Origin: Rhodococcus sp. (in: high G+C Gram-positive bacteria)
GTDB taxonomy: Bacteria; Actinomycetota; Actinomycetes; Mycobacteriales; Mycobacteriaceae
Direction of reading: 5' to 3'
DNA length: 40,323 nucleotides
Assembly (NCBI GenBank): GCA_004211695.1
Contig: SEEV01000018.1
Span: forward strand, 1-40,323
Each line of letters opens with the position of its first letter. The stretch's first letter is position 1. The notes under the pieces are model-generated. The model had not been told where the DNA came from, ran no database searches, and saw nothing but the letters and a program-made list of their open reading frames with translations. The position numbers and the translations under genes were made by a program. Shown piece by piece: positions 16,501-25,262 of the stretch.

Positions 16501-16631
16501 TCCCTACCCAATGCTTGTCTCCGCGAACCTCACCGAGATTGTCCCCGATCGTCGGTATTCACACGCCGCTATTCGGTCGGCTGGAGGTGCACTTAGGAAT
16601 CACGGTGCGCCTAACCCTGGAGAGGGAGACG

Positions 16632-17480
16632 GTGGTCGGCTTTCCTGTCCCGGTGACCATCGCAGACATCGCACCCCGCACGGCACTGCAGCAGCGCTAC
16701 TGGGACGCCGCCCTCACCGAACCCGCGCAGTGGAATCCGATTCTGGAGGCCCTGCACACGCACCGGTCGGTCCGCCGCTACCTGCCCGATCCGGTGGCCG
16801 ACGAAACCCTCGACGTGCTCGTCTCGGCGGCGCAGTCGGCCGCCACGTCGTCGAACCTCCAGGCGTGGAGTGTCGTAGCGGTCCGCGACCCCGCCCGCAA
16901 GGCCCGCCTGGCCGCCCTCGCGGGCAACCAGGCTCACATCGTCGAGGCCCCGGTGCTGCTGGTGTGGCTCGCCGACTTCGCCCGCGTCCGCCAGCTCGCA
17001 GACGATCGAGGTGCGCCGATCGAGGGCGCCGACTATCTCGAGAGCAGCTACATCGGATTCATCGATGCCGCGCTCGCAGCGCAGAACGCCGTGACCGCCG
17101 CGGAGTCACTCGGGCTGGGAACGGTGTTCATCGGCGCACTCCGCAACAAGCCCGAGGAGGTCGCGGCGGAACTCGGACTTCCGCCCCACGTGTTCGCGGT
17201 GTTCGGGCTCGTCGTCGGGCATCCGCATCCGGATGCCGGCGCCCAGATCAAACCGCGCCTGCCCCGGGCAGCGGTGTTGCACCACGAGACGTACGACCTG
17301 CCTGTCCAGCGCGACCACGTCGACGCCTACGAGGGCCGCATCGCTGCCTTCTACGCGGCGCAGCATCTCGAACATTCGTGGATCGACAGGGTTCTGGACC
17401 GACTCGCGTCTGCTGCGCGCCTGAACGGCCGGGATCGGTTGAAGGAATCGCTGATCCGCCTCGGGTTCCCACTTCGCTAG
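16632..17480 (+). CDS. Nitroreductase-family flavoprotein (NfsA type)
   Basis: This 282-residue FMN-dependent protein of the nitroreductase fold resembles NfsA/Frp-type NADPH oxidoreductases, which reduce nitroaromatics, quinones or flavins. The FMN-binding HTHRSVRRYLPDPV lies near residues 40-53, followed by SAAQSAATSSNLQAWSVV. Other landmarks are the dimer helix GFIDAALAAQNAVTAAESLGLG and the segment FGLVVGHPHP. GTG 16632 is the likeliest start, with GGAGAGGGAG just upstream; no suitable ATG lies nearby. It is divergent from an SDR and 75 bp before a hotdog thioesterase on the same strand. Regulation is not visible. Confidence 0.88.
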   Translation: MVGFPVPVTIADIAPRTALQQRYWDAALTEPAQWNPILEALHTHRSVRRYLPDPVADETLDVLVSAAQSAATSSNLQAWSVVAVRDPARKARLAALAGNQAHIVEAPVLLVWLADFARVRQLADDRGAPIEGADYLESSYIGFIDAALAAQNAVTAAESLGLGTVFIGALRNKPEEVAAELGLPPHVFAVFGLVVGHPHPDAGAQIKPRLPRAAVLHHETYDLPVQRDHVDAYEGRIAAFYAAQHLEHSWIDRVLDRLASAARLNGRDRLKESLIRLGFPLR

Positions 17481-17555
17481 AGGCGTGCCGGGGTCGGCGG
17501 TGCGAGGCGGCGGGTGTCCACCGAAGGGTAGCGTCGCGTACGGGAGGTCACCGCC

Positions 17556-17993
17556 ATGGCGAGAACCGGTGCGTTCTGGGACGGCATCGAGGGCCGCACC
17601 CCGATGCCGCAGGCGGCGCGCACTCTGGGGTTCGAGCTGCTCGACGCCGATCCCGACGCGGGGACGATCACGGTGCAGTTCGAGGGCGCGCAGGCGTTCA
17701 CCAATCCCTTCGGAGAGGTACTCGGGGGCTTCCTCGCCGCCATGCTCTACGACACGCTCGGTCCGGCTCTGCTGGCGACCCTGCCGGCCGGGCAGTTCAT
17801 CGAGACCCTCGATCTGCAGTGCTCGTTCACCGCGCCTGCCCGTCCGGGACGCCTTGTCGGGCAGGGGCGGGTCGTCGCCCGGGACGCCGATATCGCGACG
17901 CTCGACGGCTCGTTGATCGACCACACCGGAACCGTCGTGGCCACCGCTACGGCTACCGCCAGGGTCGTCGTCCTCGACGAGGGACAGGAGTGA
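17556..17993 (+). CDS. PaaI-like hotdog thioesterase
   Basis: This single-domain hotdog protein of 145 residues resembles PaaI-type acyl-CoA thioesterases. The key helix segment is NPFGEVLGGFLAAMLYDTLGPALLATL, where many relatives have HGG followed by an acidic residue; here the His is replaced by Glu and Asp66 may serve as the acidic residue. The strand TLDLQCSFTAPARPGRLVGQGRVV follows. It would hydrolyse an acyl- or aryl-CoA. ATG 17556 is preceded by GGGAGG at good spacing. It follows the nitroreductase by 75 bp on the same strand, so co-transcription is possible. The substrate is unknown. Confidence 0.85.
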   Translation: MARTGAFWDGIEGRTPMPQAARTLGFELLDADPDAGTITVQFEGAQAFTNPFGEVLGGFLAAMLYDTLGPALLATLPAGQFIETLDLQCSFTAPARPGRLVGQGRVVARDADIATLDGSLIDHTGTVVATATATARVVVLDEGQE

Positions 17994-18096
17994 CAGCCTG
18001 CGCGGCTCGTCCTTGCGTCGAGGTCAATTACTTTCCACTCCAACCTGATTCCTGTCTCAGGGGATTGGTCGAGCCGACACATGGGTCGTGGATCCC

Positions 18097-18681
18097 TCAT
18101 CCTTGTGCATGCGGTATCCGCACAGGTTGGTAGGTGAGGTAGACGATGTCGCCATCGACGGTCCGGGTGTCGACCAGCCGCACGAGTATCTTGTCGCTTG
18201 TTTCGCCGAAGAGCCGCTTGCCGCGACCGAGCACCGCCGGGAAGACCATCAACCGCAACTCGTCGACGAGGTCGTGCTCGATCAGCGTGCGCATGAGCTG
18301 GAAGCTGGCGTAGACGAGGATGTCGCCTGCAACCTCGTGCTTCAGCGTCGAAACCTCTTTCACCACATCGCCCTCGAGGACCGTCGAGTTGCTCCAGCCG
18401 GGATCGTGAAGGGTCGAGGAGGCGACGTACTTGGGCAAGGTGTTCAATCTGTCGGCCAAGGCGCCACGCCGGGGCCGCCACCGCGCGGCGAAGAACTCGT
18501 AGCTGCGCCGGCCCAACAGCAGGGCGTCGGAATGCAGCGCCTCGCCGAGCTTGACCGCGTAGAGCTCGTCGCGATCCGCGAGATGGCCGACCCACCCGCC
18601 GGCTCCGGATCCTTCGTTACCGTCGGGGTCCTGGATGACTCCGTCGAGCGAGGCGAACTCGCTCATGATGATCTTTCCCAT
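18097..18681 (-). CDS. Dihydrofolate reductase-like protein (RibD C-terminal fold)
   Basis: This 194-residue protein has the DHFR/RibD C-terminal fold common in actinobacteria. Segments are KIIMSEFASLDGVIQDP at the N-terminus, DALLLGRRSYEFFAARW, PKYVASSTL, and DELRLMVFPAVLGRGKRLF. Proteins of this kind bind NADPH and are usually annotated as dihydrofolate reductase family; true folate activity is not implied. ATG 18681 has AGGGAGAAC upstream. It is divergent from the ECF sigma factor gene across about 150 bp, a pairing that may reflect shared control. Confidence 0.88.
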   Translation of the reverse strand: MGKIIMSEFASLDGVIQDPDGNEGSGAGGWVGHLADRDELYAVKLGEALHSDALLLGRRSYEFFAARWRPRRGALADRLNTLPKYVASSTLHDPGWSNSTVLEGDVVKEVSTLKHEVAGDILVYASFQLMRTLIEHDLVDELRLMVFPAVLGRGKRLFGETSDKILVRLVDTRTVDGDIVYLTYQPVRIPHAQG

Positions 18682-18833
18682 TTCGGTTCTCCCTCGCCTG
18701 TGGTGTCGGAGCACTCATGTAGACACGGCGGCATCGGGAAAGTGGGCGCCGGCCGGCCGCCCAGTTCACCGCTCGGCCGGTGTCCATATCAGGTATGGGT
18801 ATGCGACAAAGGTGCGGGAAGAAGGTGGTGTCG

Positions 18834-19841
18834 GTGGAAGCGGTGACAACGGAGCTGATCGCACGGGCGCGATCCGGGGACGGCGAGGCGTTCCGAGCGC
18901 TGACCGAGCCGTACCGCCGGGAGCTGCTGGTGCACTGCTACCGGATGCTCGGATCCTTCCAGGACGCCGAGGACGTCCTGCAGGACACGCTGCTGGCCGC
19001 CTGGCAAGGCTTCGCAGGCTATGAGCGACGCGCCTCACTGCGCACCTGGCTCTACCGGATTGCCACCAACCGGTGCCTCAACGCGCGTCGCTCCGCGAGC
19101 CGACGTGCCGCGAAGGAGTGGGACATGTCCAAGGTTGAGCCGCCCGAGCCGACCCGGCTCGGTGAGGTCGTCTGGCTCGAGCCATTTCCCGACGCCCTTC
19201 TCGAGGGGACGATCGGCCCGGAGGCCCGCTACGAGCGAACCGAATCCATCTCCCTGGCTTTCGTCACCGCTCTACAGACCCTGCCGCCTCGGCAACTGGC
19301 CGTCCTCGTTCTGCGTGACGTCCTCGGATTTCATGCGAACGAGGTGGCCGGGATGCTCGACTCGACCGTGGAATCGGTCAACAGCGCTCTCAAACGGGCC
19401 CGCGCCGGCCTGCGGAGCCGCAGGGAGTCATCGACCGCCGAGCGCGACCCGGCTCCCGTTCCCGACTCATCCTCCGAGCGCGCGCTTGTGGAGAAGTTCG
19501 TCCGAGCCTACGAGTCCGGGGACCTGGGCGGACTGGTCACCTTGCTCACCGACGACATCTTCGTCTCGATGCCGCCGATTCCGCTCGAATATCAAGGCCG
19601 AGCTGTCGTGGCCCGTCTCTTCGCGAGCATCTTCAGCTCGGGCAGGAGGGTCGATCTCGTCCCGACCAGGGCCAACGGGCAGCCGGCGTTCGGTGCCTAT
19701 CTGCGTACCTCCACCGGCATCCGCCACGGATCCGGCCTGTTCGTGCTCACACTCACCGGCGACCGGATCTGCGCCTTCACCCGATTCGACAGCAGCATGC
19801 TTGCCTCATTCGGGCTACCGCGATCGCTCCCGAGCCGATAA
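18834..19841 (+). CDS. ECF sigma factor with C-terminal NTF2-like domain
   Basis: This sigma-70 family factor has about 335 residues. Region 2 runs from FRALTEPYRRELLVHCYRML to SLRTWLYRIATNRCL, and region 4 is PPRQLAVLVLRDVLGFHANEVAG followed by STVESVNSALKRARAGL. The last 120 residues (LVEKFVRAYESGDLGGLVTLL onward) form a SnoaL/NTF2-like domain. Such tails replace the usual anti-sigma partner and control activity from within the protein. No anti-sigma gene is adjacent, consistent with this. I prefer GTG 18834, 8 bp after GGGAAGAAGG; longer starts at GTG 18780 or ATG 18795 are possible. The stimulus is unknown. Confidence 0.88.
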   Translation: MEAVTTELIARARSGDGEAFRALTEPYRRELLVHCYRMLGSFQDAEDVLQDTLLAAWQGFAGYERRASLRTWLYRIATNRCLNARRSASRRAAKEWDMSKVEPPEPTRLGEVVWLEPFPDALLEGTIGPEARYERTESISLAFVTALQTLPPRQLAVLVLRDVLGFHANEVAGMLDSTVESVNSALKRARAGLRSRRESSTAERDPAPVPDSSSERALVEKFVRAYESGDLGGLVTLLTDDIFVSMPPIPLEYQGRAVVARLFASIFSSGRRVDLVPTRANGQPAFGAYLRTSTGIRHGSGLFVLTLTGDRICAFTRFDSSMLASFGLPRSLPSR

Positions 19842-19878
19842 CGATCTCACGTTCGGATGAGGAACCGGCGTCTCCGCC

Positions 19879-19912
19879 TGGAGGTCGCCGGACATCGGCC
19901 CGGCGACCTCCA
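19879..19912. terminator. Bidirectional hairpin terminator
   Basis: A perfect 13-bp stem (TGGAGGTCGCCGG and its complement) with an 8-nt loop lies between the ends of the sigma factor gene and the leftward porin gene. Confidence 0.8.
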
Positions 19913-19936
19913 CCGAAACCCGTTCGGTGTTCCCGC

Positions 19937-20638
19937 TCAGTTGAGCTTTTGCGGCACACCGTAGGTCATGACGGTGTCACCGTTCTCCGTCACGGCCATC
20001 GCGTACGGCCGGATGGTGACGGGTCCGATCGCTCCGGAGATGGAACCGTGGACGCCCTGCATTCGCACCAACGCCTCGGGTCCGTCGAACTCCTGGCCCT
20101 CGAGCAACGGGACCGTGGTGATACCGCCCGGCTCCAGGTCGATGTCCAGCTCCTGCGACGGGATGATGTCACCCGCCAGCACCGCGCTGGTCCCTGCGTT
20201 CAGGTCCAGCGTGAAGTCGGGGACGAGTCCCAGGTTGATTCCGTTATCCGACCCGATCGCGAACCCGAGGCCGGGCGAATTGAGGACGATGGTGGCACCG
20301 GCCAACGCGACCGGGTAGCCGATCTGGTAACCCACCGTGAGCTGTGTCCCCTCGAACTCCGCCGCGTCGGGGCCGCTGATGTTCACCGCGGCATACCCGT
20401 TGTGGAAGAACTCGACGCTGGTCGGAACACCGTCGAGCGGCGGAACGACCTGATACTGCGTGTCGCCCTGTAGGACCTCGATACGGTTGCCGTCCGCGTC
20501 GATGACGGAGCTGGAATTGTCGACACCGGCCGAGGCGGTGCCGTTACCCATCACCATCGCGAGCACCGAGATGCCCGCGACCGCAGCCAGGCGGGTGATG
20601 CGTCTCTTTCCGGGTCGATCCGTGCTGGTCTTCGTCAT
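19937..20638 (-). CDS. MspA-family porin
   Basis: This 233-residue secreted protein has a signal peptide (hydrophobic core LAAVAGISVLAMVMG, cleavage near TASA-G). Its body matches the MspA family, the octameric porins of the mycobacterial outer membrane. Landmarks are FEGTQLTVGYQIGYPV, a long beta-rich centre, and the C-terminal RPYAMAVTENGDTVMTYGVP. It would let small hydrophilic solutes through the mycolic-acid layer. I chose ATG 20638, with GGGGA 5 bp upstream, over the ATG at 20650. It stands alone, convergent with the sigma factor gene. The constriction-zone acidic pair known from MspA cannot be placed with certainty here. Confidence 0.9.
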   Translation of the reverse strand: MTKTSTDRPGKRRITRLAAVAGISVLAMVMGNGTASAGVDNSSSVIDADGNRIEVLQGDTQYQVVPPLDGVPTSVEFFHNGYAAVNISGPDAAEFEGTQLTVGYQIGYPVALAGATIVLNSPGLGFAIGSDNGINLGLVPDFTLDLNAGTSAVLAGDIIPSQELDIDLEPGGITTVPLLEGQEFDGPEALVRMQGVHGSISGAIGPVTIRPYAMAVTENGDTVMTYGVPQKLN

Positions 20639-20877
20639 GCCGATCCCCATTCAGTTTGTACTGCAACCGATATGAAAAAGCATGCAGAGCGTAACCATTC
20701 GGGGCCCGCGCCGTCTTGGTGTTGTTCAGAAGTTCACGAGCGTTTCGTATGGTCTGCCACCGCTGACCTGGTAGTTCGCGGCACAATGGGAGGGTCGGAT
20801 TTGTCCGGGTCGCGCCGACGGGTGACGACAGCGGGGGCCGATAGTCGGCACCCTGGCCTCGCCCGGTAGTCACAGGC

Positions 20878-20907
20878 CTGCCGGTCGCCGGGGAAGGCGA
20901 CCGGCAG
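20878..20907 (-). terminator. Hairpin terminator after the MHS transporter gene
   Basis: A perfect 12-bp stem (CTGCCGGTCGCC and its complement) with a 6-nt loop begins 40 bp past the stop of the leftward transporter gene. Confidence 0.75.
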
Positions 20908-20946
20908 AGACGTCCATCAGGACTGTGTTGTTACGGGACGCGTTCG

Positions 20947-22245
20947 CTACGCCGGGATACGTACCTTCTGTGTGATCGCAGCGACGCAGAGCAGGCTGAG
21001 CAGGGTGACCGCGGTGAGGTACAGGGTGATCGGCGTCGACGAACCCCAGTTCGCGTACAGCGCGGCGGCCACCGTCGGGGCGAGCCCGCCGCCGAGAACC
21101 GACCCGATCTGATAGCCGAGTGAGGCACCGCTGTACCGCACCTCGGCGCTGAACAGTTCGGTGAACAGCGCAGCGATCGGACCGTAGACGATGCCCATGA
21201 ACACCGCCGTGCCGAGCAGGGCGAGCATCATCACCGCGGGGTTCCCGAGGTCGATCAGCGGGAAGAGCGCAGCCGCCCAGAGAGTCAGCCCCACCGAGCC
21301 CGTGACGAGGAGTCGCCGCCGGCCGTACCGGTCCGACAGCATTGACGCGACGGGGATGACGATCAGCCACACGAACGAGACGACCAGCGTGAAGACGAGT
21401 ACGAGTGTCTTGCTCATACCCAGGACTTTCGTCGAATACGACAGCAGGTACGCCATGAAGATGTAACCGACGGTGTTGATTCCGATGAACGCGCCGGCAG
21501 CGAGGAGCACTTCGCGGAGGTTCTCCCGCAGGACGGTGACGATCGGCAGTCGCTGATCGCGCTGTGCGCTCTTGACCTCTTCGAAGTCGGGGCTCTCGGT
21601 GATGGTGAACCGGATGACGAGCCCCATCAGCACCATCACTGCGCTGGCCAGGAAGGGAACCCGCCAGCCCCAGGCCAGGAACGCTTCCTCGCTGAGGCTC
21701 GTCGACACGCCCAGGAACACGAGGTTCGCCAGGATCAGGCCGCCGGGCACGCCCATCTGCGGAAAGCTGCCGTAGAAGCCCTTTCTGTTGGCGGGCGCGT
21801 GCTCCACCGCCATCAGTACCGCTCCACCCCACTCCCCGCCGACGCCGATTCCCTGCACGAAGCGCAGCGTGACCAGCAGTATCGGCGCCCAGACGCCGAT
21901 GGTGGCGTAGGTGGGGAGCAGCCCGATGCCGACGGTCGCGCCACCCATCAGCATCAGAGAGAGGACAAGCATGGACTTGCGTCCGATGCGGTCGCCGAAA
22001 TGGCCCATCACGACGCCGCCGATCGGTCGTGCGATGAATCCGACGGAGAAGGTCGCGAACGCGGCGAGCGTTCCCGCGATGGAGGAGAAGGACGGGAAGA
22101 ACAACGGGCCGAACACGATTGCCGCGGCCATGCCGTAGATGAAGTAGTCGTACCACTCGATGGCGGTTCCGATGAGGCTGGCGCCGGCCACCTTCAGCGG
22201 GCGGACGGTCGCCGGTGATGTCACGGAGAGATGGGTGGAGGTCAT
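20947..22245 (-). CDS. MFS transporter, metabolite:H+ symporter (MHS) family
   Basis: This 432-residue integral membrane protein with about 12 membrane segments is of the MHS branch of the major facilitator superfamily. Family marks are SLIGTAIEWYDYFIYGMAAA, FGDRIGRKSMLVLSL, and QGIGVGGEWGGAVL. It imports an organic acid or zwitterion with protons; the substrate is not evident. ATG 22245 has AAGGA upstream. It follows the penicillin acylase gene by 84 bp, with a strong hairpin between them. The pair could release a carboxylate outside the cytoplasm and then import it (inference). It is distinct in sequence from the other MHS transporter at 6719-8023. Confidence 0.93.
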   Translation of the reverse strand: MTSTHLSVTSPATVRPLKVAGASLIGTAIEWYDYFIYGMAAAIVFGPLFFPSFSSIAGTLAAFATFSVGFIARPIGGVVMGHFGDRIGRKSMLVLSLMLMGGATVGIGLLPTYATIGVWAPILLVTLRFVQGIGVGGEWGGAVLMAVEHAPANRKGFYGSFPQMGVPGGLILANLVFLGVSTSLSEEAFLAWGWRVPFLASAVMVLMGLVIRFTITESPDFEEVKSAQRDQRLPIVTVLRENLREVLLAAGAFIGINTVGYIFMAYLLSYSTKVLGMSKTLVLVFTLVVSFVWLIVIPVASMLSDRYGRRRLLVTGSVGLTLWAAALFPLIDLGNPAVMMLALLGTAVFMGIVYGPIAALFTELFSAEVRYSGASLGYQIGSVLGGGLAPTVAAALYANWGSSTPITLYLTAVTLLSLLCVAAITQKVRIPA

Positions 22246-22262
22246 GTCGATTCCTTCGAGGT

Positions 22263-22292
22263 CGCCGGGGCAGCAGATGTGCTGCCCCGGCG
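22263..22292 (-). terminator. Strong hairpin between acylase and transporter genes
   Basis: A perfect 13-bp stem (CGCCGGGGCAGCA and its complement) with a GATG loop ends 18 bp before the transporter start codon. It may terminate the acylase transcript, or act as a partial terminator or RNA-stability element within one operon. Confidence 0.65.
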
Positions 22293-22329
22293 GGATGGTG
22301 ACGGGATGCCTACCGAACTGCCGAGCCCA

Positions 22330-24762
22330 CTAGTTCAGTGTCACCTCGCTGGACTTGTGCGCGTCGACCGACTGTTCGGTCAGGCTGTCGGTTTTGCACT
22401 GGAAGTTCCGGTACATGTCCATCTGGTCGCTGTAGTGCCGTGACCGCGTGCCGTCCGGTGCGATGAATCCGCTCTGGCCGGGCGGTCCGACGGTGCAGAG
22501 GTCGGCGATGCCGTCGCCGAGCACGATGCGGTCGTTCTGGGTTCCCCGGTTCATGTACGGCGACAGGGACAGCACCTCGTCGCTACCGGCCTGAGGGACG
22601 CCCAGGTAGTTCTTGTAGTCGAACCGGTTCGCGCTGACCGGCATCTTCCAGGCGGCGGCGTCGGGGCCCTGCACGGTGCGCAGTGTGTCCACGGCCTGGC
22701 CGAACGTCGATCGGAGGACGGACTTCGGGTCGGCGCCGTTGAAGAAGTCGGTGGTCTGCGGAACTCCGGACTCGTTGCCGCGCAGCGCGTTGTAGACGAG
22801 TTTCGTCGCCTCGGCGGGGCGCGCGGTGCCGGCGGCGGGGTACACCTTGGCCGCGTACGAGTCGTACACGTCCTGCGGAAGGTCGTCGCGGATCACCGCG
22901 TCGAACAGGATCGGCAGCCACGTCCGCATGATCGCCGGTGCCGGGCCGTCGTACACGCCGTCCGAATTGTCGTCGATGGCCTGCCCGTCCCAGTCGCGGA
23001 GCAGCTTCACGCCGGCGGCAACAGGGTCGCTGTCGGGAAGTTGCTCGGTGGCCTGGGTCAGGTACGGCAGCAGATAGTCGACGTTGAGGTCGGCAAACGA
23101 CGTCTGCCGGTTGATGTCCCAGATCTCGCCGGGGGTGAAGTGGTCCTTGGCCTCGAGGCGGGTGGTGATCGCCCGCACGCGGTCGACGGGGGACCAGTTG
23201 TAGCCGTCGGCGAGCGCACCGGCTGCGGACTGGTTGTTCCAGTTGGCGAGGTAGCCCTGTTCTGGGTTGTACGACCGCGGGTTGTCCTCGAACGGGCGGA
23301 TGCCCTCCCATTCCATGCTGCCGTCACCGATCGCCGGAAGTCGAAGGTCCTGCCCGGCCGGGCGGACCGGCAGTCGACCGGGGGAGACGTAACCGATGTT
23401 TCCCTGGTTGTCGGCGTAGTACCAGTTGATGGTGATGGCCACCTTCTTCGCCTGCTCGAGGAATTCGTCCCAGCTCGTGGCCTTCATGATGTCGATCCAG
23501 GCGACCAGTGACTGGATCTCGTACCCAGCCCAGCTCTCCTTCAGGGAGTAGGCACTCCCGTTCGGGGTGTCGAAACTGGTGACCCGGCCGTGGACCGTCG
23601 AGTAGACGGGGTACGCCACGTCTGCGCCGCCTCGCACCTTGATCGTCTCGTTCCGTACCTCCATCGGCCGGTACTCGCCGTCGTACCGGTAGGCGTGCTC
23701 GTTCGCGGGGTCGAGCACCTCCTGATAGACGTCGTTGACGTCGAGCGGCCCGGCGGTGGCGCCCCACGAGATCGTCTTGTTGGTGCCGAACAGGACGGTC
23801 GGGACGGCGTAGGGGGTGTTACCCGCGACGTCGAAACCGGCGCCGTGCAGGCCCACCCCGTAGACGTAGGACGGGTTGAACCAACCGAATTGCGGTCCGT
23901 TCATCAGCACGGACGTGCCGTCGGTGGTCTTGTCGGCGCCGACCATCCACAGGTTGCTGGCCTCGGGTTTCATGTGCGGCCAGTCGCCTCCGCCCGCGTT
24001 CTTCATCCGGGTCAGATTCGCGTCGGGCAGGGCCTGGGTCACGTCGGAGAGCCCAGCTTCCTGGGACATTGCATGCGGCTCGTCGGATGAATCGGACTCG
24101 TCACGCGGAACGGTGGTCGGAGCGCCGGGATCTTCCTCGGGCCAGATCAGCTGGTCGAAGAGTTGCCGGCCCTTCTCGTCGCCGTTCTTCGCCTGCAGGC
24201 TCCTGAGGACCTGGAGGTTGGCGAGTTCACTGCTCGACTGGGAGAACCGGTTGGCCATGGTCTGCACCCAGACCATCGCGACGTCGTACCCGGTCCAGTG
24301 CTCTGGCCGGAAATCGCCGTCCAGGAACTGCTTCGGCATCAGGTGTGACGGATCCGCCTCGACCTCGTCGATCCGCTTGTTGAACCCCTCGGCGTAACCG
24401 TCGAAGATGTCGCGTTCATCCTGCGGCAGCCTGGCCAGTTGATCCTTGAGCGACTGTGGATCGATGCTGTTACGCGCCGTCTTGTCGATCTCGACGTAGT
24501 CCGGTCCGAGCGCCTCGGCGGCCGTGCCGACCGACGACCGCTTGGCCATCTCCATCTGGAACAGCCGATCCTCGGCAACCGAGTAACCGTAGCCCGAGTA
24601 CAGCGCGCGCGTGGTGTCGGCGTACACGTTGGGGATTCCGTAGCCGTCCCTCTTCACCGTGATGCCGGATGTGGGGGACTGCTGACTTCCGGTGGCCGTG
24701 CAGGCCGTCAGCAGCACGCTGAGTCCGACCCCGAGGGCAAGCACCGCCCTCGTCGTCTTCAT
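22330..24762 (-). CDS. Penicillin acylase-family amidohydrolase, lipoprotein
   Basis: This 810-residue precursor is an Ntn-hydrolase of the penicillin acylase family, which hydrolyses amides such as beta-lactam side chains, acyl-homoserine lactones or lipopeptide tails. A lipobox (LLTAC near residue 21) predicts a lipid-anchored exported protein. The alpha part begins VKRDGYGIPNVYADT. Autocleavage should occur before Ser269 in PEASNLWMVGADKT, which becomes the nucleophile of the beta chain. Beta-chain features include MNGPQFGWFNPSYVYGVGLHG and ADNQGNIGYVSPGRLPVR. ATG 24762 has AAGG 6 bp upstream; a TTG 6 bp earlier is possible. A TetR-type palindrome lies in its promoter region. The natural substrate is unknown. 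Confidence 0.92.
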   Translation of the reverse strand: MKTTRAVLALGVGLSVLLTACTATGSQQSPTSGITVKRDGYGIPNVYADTTRALYSGYGYSVAEDRLFQMEMAKRSSVGTAAEALGPDYVEIDKTARNSIDPQSLKDQLARLPQDERDIFDGYAEGFNKRIDEVEADPSHLMPKQFLDGDFRPEHWTGYDVAMVWVQTMANRFSQSSSELANLQVLRSLQAKNGDEKGRQLFDQLIWPEEDPGAPTTVPRDESDSSDEPHAMSQEAGLSDVTQALPDANLTRMKNAGGGDWPHMKPEASNLWMVGADKTTDGTSVLMNGPQFGWFNPSYVYGVGLHGAGFDVAGNTPYAVPTVLFGTNKTISWGATAGPLDVNDVYQEVLDPANEHAYRYDGEYRPMEVRNETIKVRGGADVAYPVYSTVHGRVTSFDTPNGSAYSLKESWAGYEIQSLVAWIDIMKATSWDEFLEQAKKVAITINWYYADNQGNIGYVSPGRLPVRPAGQDLRLPAIGDGSMEWEGIRPFEDNPRSYNPEQGYLANWNNQSAAGALADGYNWSPVDRVRAITTRLEAKDHFTPGEIWDINRQTSFADLNVDYLLPYLTQATEQLPDSDPVAAGVKLLRDWDGQAIDDNSDGVYDGPAPAIMRTWLPILFDAVIRDDLPQDVYDSYAAKVYPAAGTARPAEATKLVYNALRGNESGVPQTTDFFNGADPKSVLRSTFGQAVDTLRTVQGPDAAAWKMPVSANRFDYKNYLGVPQAGSDEVLSLSPYMNRGTQNDRIVLGDGIADLCTVGPPGQSGFIAPDGTRSRHYSDQMDMYRNFQCKTDSLTEQSVDAHKSSEVTLN

Positions 24763-24826
24763 CGACAACCTTGGGTCCGGTCCGTCGCAGACCGGTGGCG
24801 ATCACATCGATACATCTCGCTCCTAT

Positions 24827-24842
24827 AACCGTACGTTCGGTT
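24827..24842 (-). promoter_or_regulatory. TetR-type palindrome upstream of the acylase gene
   Basis: AACCGTACGTTCGGTT is a 16-bp near-perfect palindrome (one mismatched pair), resembling operators of TetR-family regulators in actinobacteria. It lies 64 bp upstream of the acylase start. A minus-strand TATAGG immediately follows, so the palindrome could cover the promoter. No TetR gene is in the window. Confidence 0.5.
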
Positions 24843-25262
24843 GGTATGCCGAGGTATTGTGTCGTGAAACACGATCGTCGTCAAGAGTGGTGGTGGACAT
24901 GCCGGTGCTGTCCGCTGTCGACGGATGTCGCGCTCGGCGCGCGGGCAGACCCAGGCGGGTATCGTTGCCTTTCCTGGTTGGGCCGGCCTCGCCCCGATGT
25001 CACGAAGCTGAAGCGTTGCCGCAGTTCAGCTTCGTTTCAGATCGAACGGCATTGCGGCGGTGGACATGTCGATCACCCGGCAGGAATCGGCGCACGAGCT
25101 GTGTTCCCGGCCGGCCGGCACGGGCGCTCGATCTTCGGGCAAGCACTTCCCATCGTCGGCGATTCCAAAGGTACCCAGTAGAAGTCGCCGTCGAACGGCG
25201 TTGGTGGTCGTCAACCTCTGGAACCCCGCGACCGCATCGCGGTCAGCACCCGGAGGGTTCGA
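24843..25262. other. Intergenic stretch without a recognised gene
   Basis: This stretch of 420 bases lies between the acylase promoter and the end of the leftward thioesterase gene. Open frames of 60-130 codons exist, but none shows family motifs or a credible start. A small hairpin, CGCCGT-CGA-ACGGCG at 25186-25200, could end the thioesterase transcript. Confidence 0.45.

Noticed and set aside
16439..18133. A 564-codon open frame overlapping the nitroreductase and thioesterase
   Set aside because: It is an out-of-frame shadow of two genes with clear family motifs; its composition is arginine- and proline-rich without domains.
20870..22156. A 428-codon open frame on the minus strand within the MHS transporter
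   Set aside because: It is an alternative frame of the transporter gene, rich in Arg and His, with no membrane segments.
25026..25214. A 62-codon minus-strand frame in the acylase-thioesterase gap
   Set aside because: It starts with TTG, has no ribosome-binding site, no signal peptide and no recognisable family.
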